Positions 1 to 15,200 of a stretch of DNA of 64,000 nt are shown here, piece after piece. Position 1 is the first letter of the stretch, and the number at the start of each line of letters is the position of its first letter. Under the pieces are notes generated by a model, which saw nothing but the letters and a program-made list of their open reading frames with translations, ran no database searches and was not told the DNA's origin. This DNA is from Eurosta solidaginis (Eukaryota > Arthropoda > Insecta > Diptera > Tephritidae): assembly GCF_040869045.1 (NCBI RefSeq), contig NW_027136909.1:186001-250000 (forward strand). Direction: 5' to 3'. Position numbers and translations under genes: made by a program.

Positions 1-3000
1 AAGTATCCATATCTATTGAACCAAGCAAGATAGAATCGAATTTATTTTTGCAGATGGTAGGTTTTTATGTGTGTATTAATCCACAAGCTGACACAAGGTT
101 CTATCGTTAACGGTACAATTTCTACGTCAAAGTGGGTGGGGTTAACCGACTAAAAGGGATAAGTATCCATATCTATTGAACCAAGCAAGATAGAATCGAT
201 TTGGTTTTTATGTGTATATTAATCTACAAGCTGATACAAGGTTCTATCTTTAACGGTTCAATTTCTACGCCAAAGTTGATGGGGTTAACCCCCTAAAAGG
301 GATAAGTGTCCATATCTATTGTGGGTGGGGTTAACCGACTAAAAGGGATAAGTGTCCATATCTATTGAACCAAGCAAGATAGAATCGATTTTGTTTTTGC
401 AGATGATAGGTTTTTATGTGTATATTAATCCACAAGCTGATACAAGGTTCTATCGTTAACGGTACAATTTCTACATCAAAGTAACCGACTAAAACGGATA
501 AGTGTCCATATCTATTGTGGGTGGGGTTAACCGACTAAAAGGGATAAGTGTCCATATCTATTGAACCTAGCAAGATAGGATCGATTTTGTTTTTGCAGAT
601 GATAGGCTTTTATGTGTATATTAATCCGTAAGCTGATCCAAGGTTCTATCGTTAACGGTACAATTTCTACGTCAAAGTGGGTGGGGTTAACCGACTAAAA
701 GGGATAAGTATCTATATCTATTGAACCAAGCAAGATAGAATAGATTTTGTTTCTGCAGATGATAGGTTTTTATGTGTATATTAATCCACAAGCTGATACA
801 AGGTTCTATCGTTAACGGTACAATTTCTACGTCAAAGTGGGTGGGGTTAACCGACTAAAAGGGATAAGTATCCATATCTATTGAACCAAGCAAGATAGAA
901 TCGATTTTGTTTTTATGTGTATATTAATCTACAAGCTGATACAAGGTTCTATCTTTAACGGTTCAATTTCTACGCCAAAGTTGATGGGGTTACCCCCTAA
1001 AAGGGATAAGTGTCCATATCTATTTTGGGTGGGGTTAACCGACTAAAAGGGATAAGTATCCATATCTATTGAACCAAGCAAGATAGAATAGATTTTGTTT
1101 CTGCAGATGATAGGTTTTTATGTGTATATTAATCCACAAGCTGATGCAAGGTTGTATCGTTAACGGTTCAATTTCTACGTCAAAGTGGATGGGGTTAACC
1201 GACTAAAAGGGATAAGTATCCATATCTATTGAACCAAGCAAGATAGAATCGATTTTGTTTTTATGTGTATATTAATCTACAAGCTGATACAAGGTTCTAT
1301 CTTTAACGGTTCAATTTCTACGCCAAAGTTGATGGGGTTAACCCCCTAAAAGGGATAAGTGTCCATATCTATTGTGGGTGGGGTTAACCGACTAAAAGGG
1401 ATAAGTGTCCATATCTATTGAACCTAGCAAGATAGAATCGATTTTGTTTTTGCAGATGATAGGTTTTTATGTGTATATTAATCCACAAGCTGATCCAAGG
1501 TTCTATCGTTAACGGTACAATTTCTACGTCAAAGTGGGTGGGGTTAACCGACTAAAAGGGATAAGTATCCATATCTATTGAACCAAGCAAGATAGAATAG
1601 ATTTTGTTTCTGCAGATGATTGGTTTTTATGTGTATATTAATCCACAAGCTGATACAAGGTTCTATCGTTAACGGTACAATTTCTACGTCAAAGTGGGTG
1701 GGGTTAACCGACTAAAAGGGATAAGTATCCATATCTATTGAACCAAGCAAGATAGAATCGATTTTGTTTTTATGTGTATATTAATCTACAAGCTGATACA
1801 AGGTTCTATCTTTAACGGTTCAATTTCTACGCCAAAGTTGATGGGGTTAACCCCCTAAAAGGGATAAGTGTCCTTATCTATTTTGGGTGGGGTTAACCGA
1901 CTAAAAGGGATAAGTATCCATATCTATTGAACCAAGCAAGATAGAATAGATTTGGTTTCTGCAGATGATAGGTTTTTATGTGTGTATTAATCCACAAGCT
2001 GATGCAAGGTTGTATCGTTAACGGTTCAATTTCTACGTCAAAGTGGATGGGGTTAACCGACTAAAAGGGATAAGTATCCATATCTATTGAACCAAGCAAG
2101 ATAGAATCGATTTTGTTTTTATGTGTATATTAATCTACAAGCTGATACAAGGTTCTATCTTTAACGGTTCAATTTCTAAGCCAAAGTTGATGGGGTTAAC
2201 CCCCTAAAAGGGATAAGTGTCCATATCTATTTTGGGTGGGGTTAACCGACTAAAAGGGAAAAGTGTCCATATCTATTGAACCAAGCAAGATAGAATCGAT
2301 TTTGTTTCTACAGATGATAGGTTTTTATGTGTGTATTAATCCACAAACTGATACAAGGTTCTACCGTTAACGGTTCAGTTTCTACGTCAAACTGGGTGGG
2401 GTTAACCGACTAAAAGGGATAAGTGTTCATATCTATTGTGGGTGGGGTTAACCGGCAAAAAGGGATAAGTGTCCATATCTATTGAACCAAGCATGATAGA
2501 ATCGAATTTATTTTTGCAGATGGTAGGTTTTTATGTGCATATTAATCCGTAAGCTAATCCAAGGTTCTATCGTTAACGGTACAATTTCTACGTCAAAGTG
2601 GGTGGGGTTAACCGACTAAAAGGGATAAGTATCCATATCTATTGAACCAAGCAAGATAGAATAGATTTTGTTTCTGCAGATGATAGGTTTTTATGTGTAT
2701 ATTAATCCACAAGCTGATACAAGGTTCTATCGTTAACGGTACAATTTCTACATCAAAGTAACCGACTAAAAGGGATAAGTGTCCATATCTATTGTGGGTG
2801 GGGTTAACCGACTAAAAGGGATAAGTGTCCATATCTATTGAACCTAGCAAGATAGAATCGATTTTGTTTTTGCAGATGATAGCTTTTTGTGTGTATATTA
2901 AACCGTAAGCTGATCCAAGGTTCTGTCGTTAACGGTTCAGTTTCTACGTCAAACTGGGTGGGGTTATCCGACTAAAAGGTATAAATATCCATATCTATTG

Positions 3001-3869
3001 AACCAAGCAAGATAGAATCGAATTTATTTTTGCAGATGGTAGGTTTTTATGCGTATATTAATCCGTAAGCTGATCCAAGGTTCTATCCTTAACGGTTCAG
3101 TTTCTACGTCAAACTGGGTGGGGTTAACCGACTAAAAGGTATAAGTGTCCATATCTATTGAACCAAGCAAGATAGAATAGATTTTGTTTCTGCATATGAT
3201 AGGTTTTTATGTGTATATTAATCCACAAGCTGATACAAGGTTCTATCGTTAACGGTTCAGTTTCTACGTCAAACTGGGTGGGGTTAACCGACTAAAAGGT
3301 ATAAGTATCCATATCTATTGAACCAAGCAAGATAGAATCGATTTTGTTTTTGCAGATGATAGGTTTTTATGTGTATATTAATCCGCAAGCTGATACAAGG
3401 TTCTATCGTTAACGGTTCAATTTCTACATCAAAGTAACCGACTAAAAGGGATAAGTGTCCATATCTATTGTGGGTGGGGTTAACCGACTAAAAGGGATAA
3501 GTGTCCATATCTATTGAACCTAGCAACATAGAATCGATTTTGTTTTTGCAGATGATAGGTTTTTATGTGTATATTAATCCGAAAGCTGATCCAAGGTTCT
3601 ATCGTTAACGGTACAATTTCTACGTCAAAGTGGGTGGGGTTAACCGACTAAAAGGGATAAGTATCCATATCTATTGAACCAAGCAAGATAGAATAGATTT
3701 TGTTTCTGCAGATGATAGGTTTTTATGTGTATATTAATCCACAAGCTGATACCCGGTTCTATCGTTAACGGTAAAATTTCTACATCAAAGTAACCGACTA
3801 AAAGGGATAAGTGTCCATATCTATTGTGGGTGGGGTTAACCGACTAAAAGGGATAAGTGTCCATATCTA

Positions 3870-6800
3870 TTGAACCTAGCAAGATAGAATCGATTTTGTT
3901 TTTGCAGATGATAGGTTTTTATGTGTATATTAATCCGTAAGCTGATCCAAGGTTCTATCGTTAACGGTACAATTTCTACGTCAAACTGGGTGGGGTTAAC
4001 CGACTAAAAGGTATAAGTATCCATATCTATTGAACCAAGCAAGATAGAATCGAATTTATTTTTGCAGATGGTAGGTTTTTATGTGTATATTAATCCGTAG
4101 GCTGATGCAAGGTTCTATCGTTAACGGTACAATTTCTACGTCCAAGTGGGTGGGGTTAACCGACTAAAAGGGATAAGTATCCATATCTATTGAACCAAGC
4201 AAGATAGAATCGATTTTGTTTTTATGTGTATATTAATCTACAAGCTGATACAAGGTTCTATCTTTAACGGTTCAATTTCTACGCCAAAGTTGATGGGGTT
4301 AACCCCCTAAAAGGGATAAGTGTCCATATCTATTTTGGGTGGGGTTAACCGACTAAAAGGGATAAGTATCCATATCTATTGAACCAAGCAAGATAGAATA
4401 GATTTTGTTTCTGCAGATGATAGGTTTTTATGTGTGTATAAATCCACAAGCTGATGCAAGGTTGTATCGTTAACGGTTCAATTTCTACGTCAAAGTGGAT
4501 GGGGTTAACCGACTAAAAGGGATAAGTATCCATATCTATTGAACAAAGCAAGATAGAATCGATTTTGTTTTTATGTGTATATTAATCTACAAGCTGATAC
4601 AAGGTTCTATCTTTAACGGTTCAATTTCTACGCCAAAGTTGATGGGGTTAACCCCCTAAAAGGGATAAGTGTCCATATCTATTTTGGGTGGGGTTAACCG
4701 ACTAAAAGGGAAAAGTGTCCATATCTATTGAACCAAGCAAGATAGAATCGATTTTGTTTCTACAGATGATAGGTTTTTATGTGTGTATTAATCCACAAAC
4801 TGATACAAGGTTCTACCGTTAACGGTTCAGTTTCTACGTCAAACTGGGTGGGGTTAACCGACTAAAAGGGATAAGTGTTCATATCTATTGTGGGTGGGGT
4901 TAACCGGCAAAAAGGGATAAGTGTCCATATCTATTGAACCAAGCATGATAGAATCGAATTTATTTTTGCAGATGGTAGGTTTTTATGTGCATATTAATCC
5001 GTAAGCTGATCCAAGGTTCTATCGCTAACGGTACAATTTCTACGTCAAAGTGGGTGGGGTTAACCGAATAAAAGGGATAAGTATCCATATCTATTGAACC
5101 AAGCAAGATAGAATAGATTTTGTTTCTGCAGATGATAGGTTTTTATGTGTATATTAATCCACAAGCTGATACAAGGTTCTATCGTTAACGGTACAATTTC
5201 TACATCAAAGTAACCGACTAAAAGGGATAAGTGTCCATATCTATTGTGGGTGGGGTTAACCGACTAAAAGGGATAAGTGTCCATATCTATTGAACCTAGC
5301 AAGATAGAATCGATTTTGTTTTTGCAGATGATAGGTTTTTGTGTGTATATTAAACCGTAAGCTGATCCAAGGTTCTGTCGTTAACGGTTCAGTTTCTACG
5401 TCAAACTGGGTGGGGTTATCCGACTAAAAGGTATAAATATCCATATCTATTGAACCAAGCAAGATAGAATCGAGTTTATTTTTGCAGATGGTAGGTTTTT
5501 AAGCGTATATTAATCCGTAAGCTGATCCAAGGTTCTATCCTTAACGGTTCAGTTTCTACGTCAAACTGGGTGGGGTTAACCGACTAAAAGGTATAAGTGT
5601 CCATATCTATTGAACCAAGCAAGATAGAATAGATTTTGTTTCTGCATATGATAGGTTTTTATGTGTATATTAATCCACAAGCTGATACAAGGTTCTGTCG
5701 TTAACGGTTCAGTTTCTACGTCAAACTGGGTGGGGTTAACCGACTAAAAGGTATAAGTATCCATATCTATTGAACCAAGCAAGATAGAATCGATTTTGTT
5801 TTTGCAGATGATAGGTTTTTATGTGTATATTAATCCACAAGCTGATACAAGGTTCTATCGTTAACGGTTCAATTTCTACATCAAAGTAACCGACTAAAAG
5901 GGATAAGTGTCCATATCTATTGTGGGTGGGGTTAACCGACTAAAAGGGGTAAGTGTCCATATCTATTGAACCTAGCAACACAGAATCGATTTTGTTTTTG
6001 CAGATGATAGGTTTTTATGTGTATATTAATCCGAAAGCTGATCCAAGGTTCTATCGTTAACGGTACAATTTCTACGTCAAAGTGGGTGGGGTTAACCGAC
6101 TAAAAGGGATAAGTATCCATATCTATTGAACCAAGCAAGATAGAATAGATTTTGTTTCTGCAGATGATAGGTTTTTATGTGTATATTAATCCACAAGCTG
6201 ATACCCGGTTCTATCGTTAACGGTAAAATTTCTACATCAAAGTAACCGACTAAAAGGGATAAGTGTCCATATCTATTGTGGGTGGGGTTAACCGAATAAA
6301 AGGGATAAGTGTCCATATCTATTGAACTTAGCAAGATAGAATCGATTTTGTTTTTGCAGATGATAGGTTTTTATGTGTATATTAATCCGTAAGCTGATCC
6401 AAGGTTCTATCGTTAACGGTACAATTTCTACGTCAAACTGGGTGGGGTTAACCGACTAAAAGGTATAAGTATCCATATCTATTGAACCAAGCAAGATAGA
6501 ATCGAATTTATTTTTGCAGATGGTAGGTTTTTATGTGTATATTAATCCGTAAGCTGATCCAAGGTTCTATCGTTAACGGTACAATTTCTACGTCCAAGTG
6601 GGTGGGGTTAACCGACTAAAAGGGATAAGTATCCATATCTATTGAACCAAGCAAGATAGAATCGATTTTGTTTCTGCAGATGATAGGTTTTTATGTGTAT
6701 ATTAATCCACAAGCTGATACCCGGTTCTATCGTTAACGGTAAAATTTCTACATCAAAGTAACCGACTAAAAGGGATAAGTGTCCATATCTATTGTGGGTG

Positions 6801-6952
6801 GGGTTAACCGACTAAAAGGGATAAGTGTCCATATCTATTGAACCTAGCAAGATAGAATCGATTTTGTTTTTGCAGATGATAGGTTTTTATGTGTATATTA
6901 ATCCGTAAGCTGATCCAAGGTTCTATCGTTAACGGTACAATTTCTACGTCAA
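3870..6952. repeat. Higher-order block, partner of 9205-12287 (offset 5,335 bp)
   Basis: The order of variants and private markers here (cgtaggctgat, gtgtgtataaatcc, the aaaagtgtcc join at 4711, gttttcaagcg-type changes near 5500) reappears 5,335 bp to the right. The pair diverges at the left where the partner lacks a 46-bp partial monomer, and at the right where tcaaactggg faces tcaaagtggg. Endpoints are read by eye and accurate to tens of bases. Confidence 0.75.
5101..5296. repeat. Representative 196-bp composite: 150-bp variant plus 46-bp partial monomer
   Basis: This variant reads tacatcaaagtaaccgac where the standard monomer has tacgtcaaag followed by the G-rich gtgggtggggtt segment, a 10-bp deletion. 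The 46-bp partial monomer follows at once and restores one G-rich segment. The deletion and the partial duplication travel together in most occurrences across the window, which suggests that they have been amplified as one composite module. Confidence 0.9.
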
Positions 6953-9204
6953 ACTGGGTGGGGTTAACCGACTAAAAGGTATAAGTATCCATATCTATTG
7001 AACCAAGCAAGATAGAATCGAATTTATTTTTGCAGATGGTAGGTTTTTATGTGTATATTAATCCGTAAGCTGATCCAAGGTTCTATCGTTAACGGTACAA
7101 TTTCTACGTCAAAGTGGGTGGGGTTAACCGACTAAAAGGGATAAGTATCCATATCTATTGAACCAAGCAAGATAGAATAGATTTTGTTTCTGCAGATGAT
7201 AGGTTTTTATGTGTATATTAATCCACAAGCTGATACCCGGTTCTATCGTTAACGGTAAAATTTCTACATCAAAGTAACCGACTAAAAGGGATAAGTGTCC
7301 ATATCTATTGTGGGTGGGGTTAACCGACTAAAAGGGATAAGTGTCCATATCTATTGAACCTAGCAAGATAGAATCGATTTTGTTTTTGCAGATGATAGGT
7401 TTTTATGTGTATATTAATCCGTAAGCTGATCCAAGGTTCTATCGTTAACGGTACAATTTCTACGTCAAACTGGGTGGGGTTAACCGACTAAAAGGTATAA
7501 GTATCCATATCTATTGAACCAAGCAAGATAGAATCGAATTTATTTTTGTAGATGGTAGGTTTTTATGTGTATATTAATCCGTAGGCTGATCCAAGGTTCT
7601 ATCGTTAACGGTACAATTTCTACGTCCAAGTGGGTGGGGTTAACCGACTAAAAGGGATAAGTATCCATATCTATTGAACCAAGCAAGATAGAATCGATTT
7701 TGTTTTTATGTGTATATTAATCTACAAGCTGATACAAGGTTCTATCTTTAACGGTTCAATTTCTACGCCAAAGTTGATGGGGTTAACCCCCTAAAAGGGA
7801 TAAGTGTCCATATCTATTTTGGGTGGGGTTAACCGACTAAAAGGAATAAGTATCCATATCTATTGAACCAAGCAAGATAGAATAGATTTTGTTTCTGCAG
7901 ATGATAGGTTTTTATGTGTGTATAAATCCACAAGCTGATGCAAGGTTGTATCGTTAACGGTTCAATTTCTACGTCAAAGTGGATGGGGTTAACCGACTAA
8001 AAGGGATAAGTATCCATATCTATTGAACCAAGCAAGATAGAATAGATTTTGTTTCTGCAGATGATAGGTTTTTATGTGTATATTAATCCACAAGCTGATA
8101 CAAGGTTCTATCGTTAACGGTACAATTTCTACATCAAAGTAACCGACTAAAAGGGATAAGTGTCCATATCTATTGTGGGTGGGGTTAACCGACTAAAAGG
8201 GATAAGTGTCCATATCTATTGAACCTAGCAAGATAGAATCGATTTTGTTTTTGCAGATGATAGCTTTTTGTGTGTATATTAAACCGTAAGCTGATCCAAG
8301 GTTCTGTCGTTAACGGTTCAGTTTCTACGTCAAACTGGGTGGGGTTATCCGACTAAAAGGTATAAATATCCATATCTATTGAACCAAGCAAGATAGAATC
8401 GAATTTATTTTTGCAGATGGTAGGTTTTTATGCGTATATTAATCCGTAAGCTGATCCAAGGTTCTATCCTTAACGGTTCAGTTTCTACGTCAAACTGGGT
8501 GGGGTTAACCGACTAAAAGGTATAAGTGTCCATATCTATTGAACCAAGCAAGATAGAATAGATTTTGTTTCTGCATATGATAGGTTTTTATGTGTATATT
8601 AATCCACAAGCTGATACAAGGTTCTATCGTTAACGGTTCAGTTTCTACGTCAAACTGGGTGGGGTTAACCGACTAAAAGGTATAAGTATCCATATCTATT
8701 GAACCAAGCAAGATAGAATCGATTTTGTTTTTGCAGATGATAGGTTTTTATGTGTATATTAATCCGCAAGCTGATACAAGGTTCTATCGTTAACGGTTCA
8801 ATTTCTACATCAAAGTAACCGACTAAAAGGGATAAGTGTCCATATCTATTGTGGGTGGGGTTAACCGACTAAAAGGGATAAGTGTCCATATCTATTGAAC
8901 CTAGCAACATAGAATCGATTTTGTTTTTGCAGATGATAGGTTTTTATGTGTATATTAATCCGAAAGCTGATCCAAGGTTCTATCGTTAACGGTACAATTT
9001 CTACGTCAAAGTGGGTGGGGTTAACCGACTAAAAGGGATAAGTATCCATATCTATTGAACCAAGCAAGATAGAATAGATTTTGTTTCTGCAGATGATAGG
9101 TTTTTATGTGTATATTAATCCACAAGCTGATACCCGGTTCTATCGTTAACGGTAAAATTTCTACATCAAAGTAACCGACTAAAAGGGATAAGTGTCCATA
9201 TCTA

Positions 9205-12200
9205 TTGAACCTAGCAAGATAGAATCGATTTTGTTTTTGCAGATGATAGGTTTTTATGTGTATATTAATCCGTAAGCTGATCCAAGGTTCTATCGTTAAC
9301 GGTACAATTTCTACGTCAAACTGGGTGGGGTTAACCGACTAAAAGGTATAAGTATCCATATCTATTGAACCAAGCAAGATAGAATCGAATTTATTTTTGC
9401 AGATGGTAGGTTTTTATGTGTATATTAATCCGTAGGCTGATCCAAGGTTCTATCGTTAACGGTACAATTTCTACGTCCAAGTGGGTGGGGTTAACCGACT
9501 AAAAGGGATAAGTATCCATATCTATTGAACCAAGCAAGATAGAATCGATTTTGTTTTTATGTGTATATTAATCTACAAGCTGATACAAGGTTCTATCTTT
9601 AACGGTTCAATTTCTACGCCAAAGTTGATGGGGTTAACCCCCTAAAAGGGATAAGTGTCCATATCTATTTTGGGTGGGGTTAACCGACTAAAAGGGATAA
9701 GTATCCATATCTATTGAACCAAGCAAGATAGAATAGATTTTGTTTCTGCAGATGATAGGTTTTTATGTGTGTATAAATCCACAAGCTGATGCAAGGTTGT
9801 ATCGTTAACGGTTCAATTTCTACGTCAAAGTGGATGGGGTTAACCGACTAAAAGGGATAAGTATCCATATCTATTGAACAAAGCAAGATAGAATCGATTT
9901 TGTTTTTATGTGTATATTAATCTACAAGCTGATACAAGGTTCTATCTTTAACGGTTCAATTTCTACGCCAAAGTTGATGGGGTTAACCCCCTAAAAGGGA
10001 TAAGTGTCCATATCTATTTTGGGTGGGGTTAACCGACTAAAAGGGAAAAGTGTCCATATCTATTGAACCAAGCAAGATAGAATCGATTTTGTTTCTACAG
10101 ATGATAGGTTTTTATGTGTGTATTAATCCACAAACTGATACAAGGTTCTACCGTTAACGGTTCAGTTTCTACGTCAAACTGGGTGGGGTTAACCGACTAA
10201 AAGGGATAAGTGTTCATATCTATTGTGGGTGGGGTTAACCGGCAAAAAGGGATAAGTGTCCATATCTATTGAACCAAGCATGATAGAATCGAATTTATTT
10301 TTGCAGATGGTAGGTTTTTATGTGCATATTAATCCGTAAGCTGATCCAAGGTTCTATCGCTAACGGTACAATTTCTACGTCAAAGTGGGTGGGGTTAACC
10401 GACTAAAAGGGATAAGTATCCATATCTATTGAACCAAGCAAGATAGAATAGATTTTGTTTCTGCAGATGATAGGTTTTTATGTGTATATTAATCCACAAG
10501 CTGATACAAGGTTCTATCGTTAACGGTACAATTTCTACATCAAAGTAACCGACTAAAAGGGATAAATGTCCATATCTATTGTGGGTGGGGTTAACCGACT
10601 AAAAGGGATAAGTGTCCATATCTATTGAACCTAGCAAGATAGAATCGATTTTGTTTTTGCAGATGATAGGTTTTTGTGTGTATATTAAACCGTAAGCTGA
10701 TCCAAGGTTCTGCCGTTAACGGTTCAGTTTCTACGTCAAACTGGGTGGGGTTATCCGACTAAAAGGTATAAATATCCATATCTATTGAACCAAGCAAGAT
10801 AGAATCGAGTTTATTTTTGCAGATGGTAGGTTTTTAAGCGTATCTTAATCCGTAAGCTGATCCAAGGTTCTATCCTTAACGGTTCAGTTTCTACGTCAAA
10901 CTGGGTGGGGTTAACCGACTAAAAGGTATAAGTGTCCATATCTATTGAACCAAGCAAGATAGAATAGATTTTGTTTCTGCATATGATAGGTTTTTATGTG
11001 TATATTAATCCACAAGCTGATACAAGGTTCTGTCGTTAACGGTTCAGTTTCTACGTCAAACTGGGTGGGGTTAACCGACTAAAAGGTATAAGTATCCATA
11101 TCTATTGAACCAAGCAAGATAGAATCGATTTTGTTTTTGCAGATGATAGGTTTTTATGTGTATATTAATCCACAAGCTGATACAAGGTTCTATCATTAAC
11201 GGTTCAATTTCTACATCAAAGTAACCGACTAAAAGGGATAAGTGTCCATATCTATTGTGGGTGGGGTTAACCGACTAAAAGGGATAAGTGTCCATATCTA
11301 TTGAACCTAGCAACACAGAATCGATTTTGTTTTTGCAGATGATAGGTTTTTATGTGTATATTTATCCGAAAGCTGATCCAAGGTTCTATCGTTAACGGTA
11401 CAATTTCTACGTCAAAGTGGGTGGGGTTAACCGACTAAAAGGGATAAGTATCCATATCTATTGAACCAAGCAAGATAGAATAGATTTTGTTTCTGCAGAT
11501 GATAGGTTTTTATGTGTATATTAATCCACAAGCTGATACCCGGTTCTATCGTTAACGGTAAAATTTCTACATCAAAGTAACCGACTAAAAGGGATAAGTG
11601 TCCATATCTATTGTGGGTGGGGTTAACCGACTAAAAGGGATAAGTGTCCATATCTATTGAACCTAGCAAGATAGAATCGATTTTGTTTTTGCAGATGATA
11701 GGTTTTTATGTGTATATTAATCCGTAAGCTGATCCAAGGTTCTATCGTTAACGGTACAATTTCTACGTCAAACTGGGTGGGGTTAACCGACTAAAAGGTA
11801 TAAGTATCCATATCTATTGAACCAAGCAAGATAGAATCGAATTTATTTTTGCAGATGGTAGGTTTTTATGTGTATATTAATCCGTAAGCTGATCCAAGGT
11901 TCTATCGTTAACGGTACAATTTCTACGTCCAAGTGGGTGGGGTTAACCGACTAAAAGGGATAAGTATCCATATCTATTGAACCAAGCAAGATAGAATCGA
12001 TTTTGTTTCTGCAGATGATAGGTTTTTATGTGTATATTAATCCACAAGCTGATACCCGGTTCTATCGTTAACGGTAAAATTTCTACATCAAAGTAACCGA
12101 CTAAAAGGGATAAGTGTCCATATCTATTGTGGGTGGGGTTAACCGACTAAAAGGGATAAGTGTCCATATCTATTGAACCTAGCAAGATAGAATCGATTTT

Positions 12201-12287
12201 GTTTTTGCAGATGATAGGTTTTTATGTGTATATTAATCCGTAAGCTGATCCAAGGTTCTATCGTTAACGGTACAATTTCTACGTCAA
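9205..12287. repeat. Higher-order block, partner of 3870-6952; its left part also pairs with about 12527-15361
   Basis: This block matches 3870-6952 at offset 5,335. From about 9200 to 12040 it also matches about 12527-15361 at offset 3,324, followed by the aaaagtgtcc landmark at 10046 and 13370. It therefore belongs to more than one duplication layer. The right divergence from the third copy is at ttcatccac (about 15362) versus taatccac. Confidence 0.7.
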
Positions 12288-15200
12288 AGTGGGTGGGGTT
12301 AACCGACTAAAAGGGATAAGTATCCATATCTATTGAACCAAGCAAGATAGAATAGATTTTGTTTCTGCAGATGATAGGTTTTTATGTGTATATTAGTCCA
12401 CAAGCTGATACCCGGTTCTATCGTTAACGGTAAAATTTCTACATCAAAGTAACCGACTAAAAGGGATAAGTGTCCATATCTATTGTGGGTGGGGTTAACC
12501 GACTAAAAGGGATAAGTGTCCATATCTATTGAACCTAGCAAGATAGAATCGATTTTGTTTTTGCAGATGATAGGTTTTTATGTGTATATTAATCCGTAAG
12601 CTGATCCAAGGTTCTATCGTTAACGGTACAATTTCTACGTCAAACTGGGTGGGGTTAACCGACTAAAAGGTATAAGTATCCATATCTATTGAACCAAGCA
12701 AGATAGAATCGAATTTATTTTTGCAGATGGTAGGTTTTTATGTGTATATTAATCCGTAGGCTGATCCAAGGTTCTATCGTTAACGGTACAATTTCTACGT
12801 CCAAGTGGGTGGGGTTAACCGACTAAAAGGGATAAGTATCCATATCTATTGAACCAAGCAAGATAGAATCGATTTTGTTTTTATGTGTATATTAATCTAC
12901 AAGCTGATACAAGGTTCTATCTTTAACGGTTCAATTTCTACGCCAAAGTTGATGGGGTTAACCCCCTAAAAGGGATAAGTGTCCATATCTATTTTGGGTG
13001 GGGTTAACCGACTAAAAGGGATAAGTATCCATATCTATTGAACCAAGCAAGATAGAATAGATTTTGTTTCTGCAGATGATAGGTTTTTATGTGTGTATAA
13101 ATCCACAAGCTGATGCAAGGTTGTATCGTTAACGGTTCAATTTCTACGTCAAAGTGGATGGGGTTAACCGACTAAAAGGGATAAGTATCCATATCTATTG
13201 AACAAAGCAAGATAGAATCGATTTTGTTTTTATGTGTATATTAATCTACAAGCTGATACAAGGTTCTATCTTTAACGGTTCAATTTCTACGCCAAAGTTG
13301 ATGGGGTTAACCCCCTAAAAGGGATAAGTGTCCATATCTATTTTGGGTGGGGTTAACCGACTAAAAGGGAAAAGTGTCCATATCTATTGAACCAAGCAAG
13401 ATAGAATCGATTTTGTTTCTACAGATGATAGGTTTTTATGTGTGTATTAATCCACAAACTGATACAAGGTTCTACCGTTAACGGTTCAGTTTCTACGTCA
13501 AACTGGGTGGGGTTAACCGACTAAAAGGGATAAGTGTTCATATCTATTGTGGGTGGGGTTAACCGGCAAAAAGGGATAAGTGTCCATATCTATTGAACCA
13601 AGCATGATAGAATCGAATTTATTTTTGCAGATGGTAGGTTTTTATGTGCATATTAATCCGTAAGCTGATCCAAGGTTCTATCGCTAACGGTACAATTTCT
13701 ACGTCAAAGTGGGTGGGGTTAACCGACTAAAAGGGATAAGTATCCATATCTATTGAACCAAGCAAGATAGAATAGATTTTGTTTCTGCAGATGATAGGTT
13801 TTTATGTGTATATTAATCCACAAGCTGATACAAGGTTCTATCGTTAACGGTACAATTTCTACATCAAAGTAACCGACTAAAAGGGATAAGTGTCCATATC
13901 TATTGTGGGTGGGGTTAACCGACTAAAAGGGATAAGTGTCCATATCTATTGAATCTAGCAAGATAGAATCGATTTTGTTTTTGCAGATGATAGGTTTTTG
14001 TGTGTATATTAAACCGTAAGCTGATCCAAGGTTCTGTCGTTAACGGTTCAGTTTCTACGTCAAACTGGGTGGGGTTATCCGACTAAAAGGTATAAATATC
14101 CATATCTATTGAACCAAGCAAGATAGAATCGAGTTTATTTTTGCAGATGGTAGGTTTTTAAGCGTGTATTAATCCGTAAGCTGATCCAAGGTTCTATCCT
14201 TAACGGTTCAGTTTCTACGTCAAACTGGGTGGGGTTAACCGACTAAAAGGTATAAGTGTCCATATCTATTGAACCAAGCAAGATAGAATAGATTTTGTTT
14301 CTGCATATGATAGGTTTTTATGTGTATATTAATCCACAAGCTGATACAAGGTTCTGTCGTTAACGGTTCAGTTTCTACGTCAAACTGGGTGGGGTTAACC
14401 GACTAAAAGGTATAAGTATCCATATCTATTGAACCAAGCAAGATAGAATCGATTTTGTTTTTGCAGATGATAGGTTTTTATGTGTATATTAATCCACAAG
14501 CTGATACAAGGTTCTATCGTTAACGGTTCAATTTCTACATCAAAGTAACCGACTAAAAGGGATAAGTGTCCATATCTATTGTGGGTGGGGTTAACCGACT
14601 AAAAGGGATAAGTGTCCATATCTATTGAACCTAGCAACACAGAATCGATTTTGTTTTTGCAGATGATAGGTTTTTATGTGTATATTAATCCGAAAGCTGA
14701 TCCAAGGTTCTATCGTTAACGGTACAATTTCTACGTCAAAGTGGGTGGGGTTAACCGACTAAAAGGGATAAGTATCCATATCTATTGAACCAAGCAAGAT
14801 AGAATAGATTTTGTTTCTGCAGATGATAGGTTTTTATGTGTATATTAATCCACAAGCTGATACCCGGTTCTATCGTTAACGGTAAAATTTCTACATCAAA
14901 GTAACCGACTAAAAGGGATAAGTGTCCATATCTATTGTGGGTGGGGTTAACCGACTAAAAGGGATAAGTGTCCATAGCTATTGAACCTAGCAAGATAGAA
15001 TCGATTTTGTTTTTGCAGATGATAGGTTTTTATGTGTATATTAATCCGTAAGCTGATCCAAGGTTCTATCGTTAACGGTACAATTTCTACCTCAAACTGG
15101 GTGGGGTTAACCGACTAAAAGGTATAAGTATCCATATCTATTGAACCAAGCAAGATAGAATCGAATTTATTTTTGCAGATGGTAGGTTTTTATGTGTATA

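Noticed and set aside
6092..6334. 80-codon minus-strand reading frame, with near-identical ones at 23464-23706, 25787-26029, 30766-31008, 55603-55845 and shorter ones at 30606, 56998 and 58922
   Set aside because: Each frame is a satellite monomer plus a composite partial monomer read on the minus strand. It appears only where small variants remove stops, it repeats its own C-terminal phrase because the DNA repeats, and the 160-bp period breaks any frame. I do not consider these genes.
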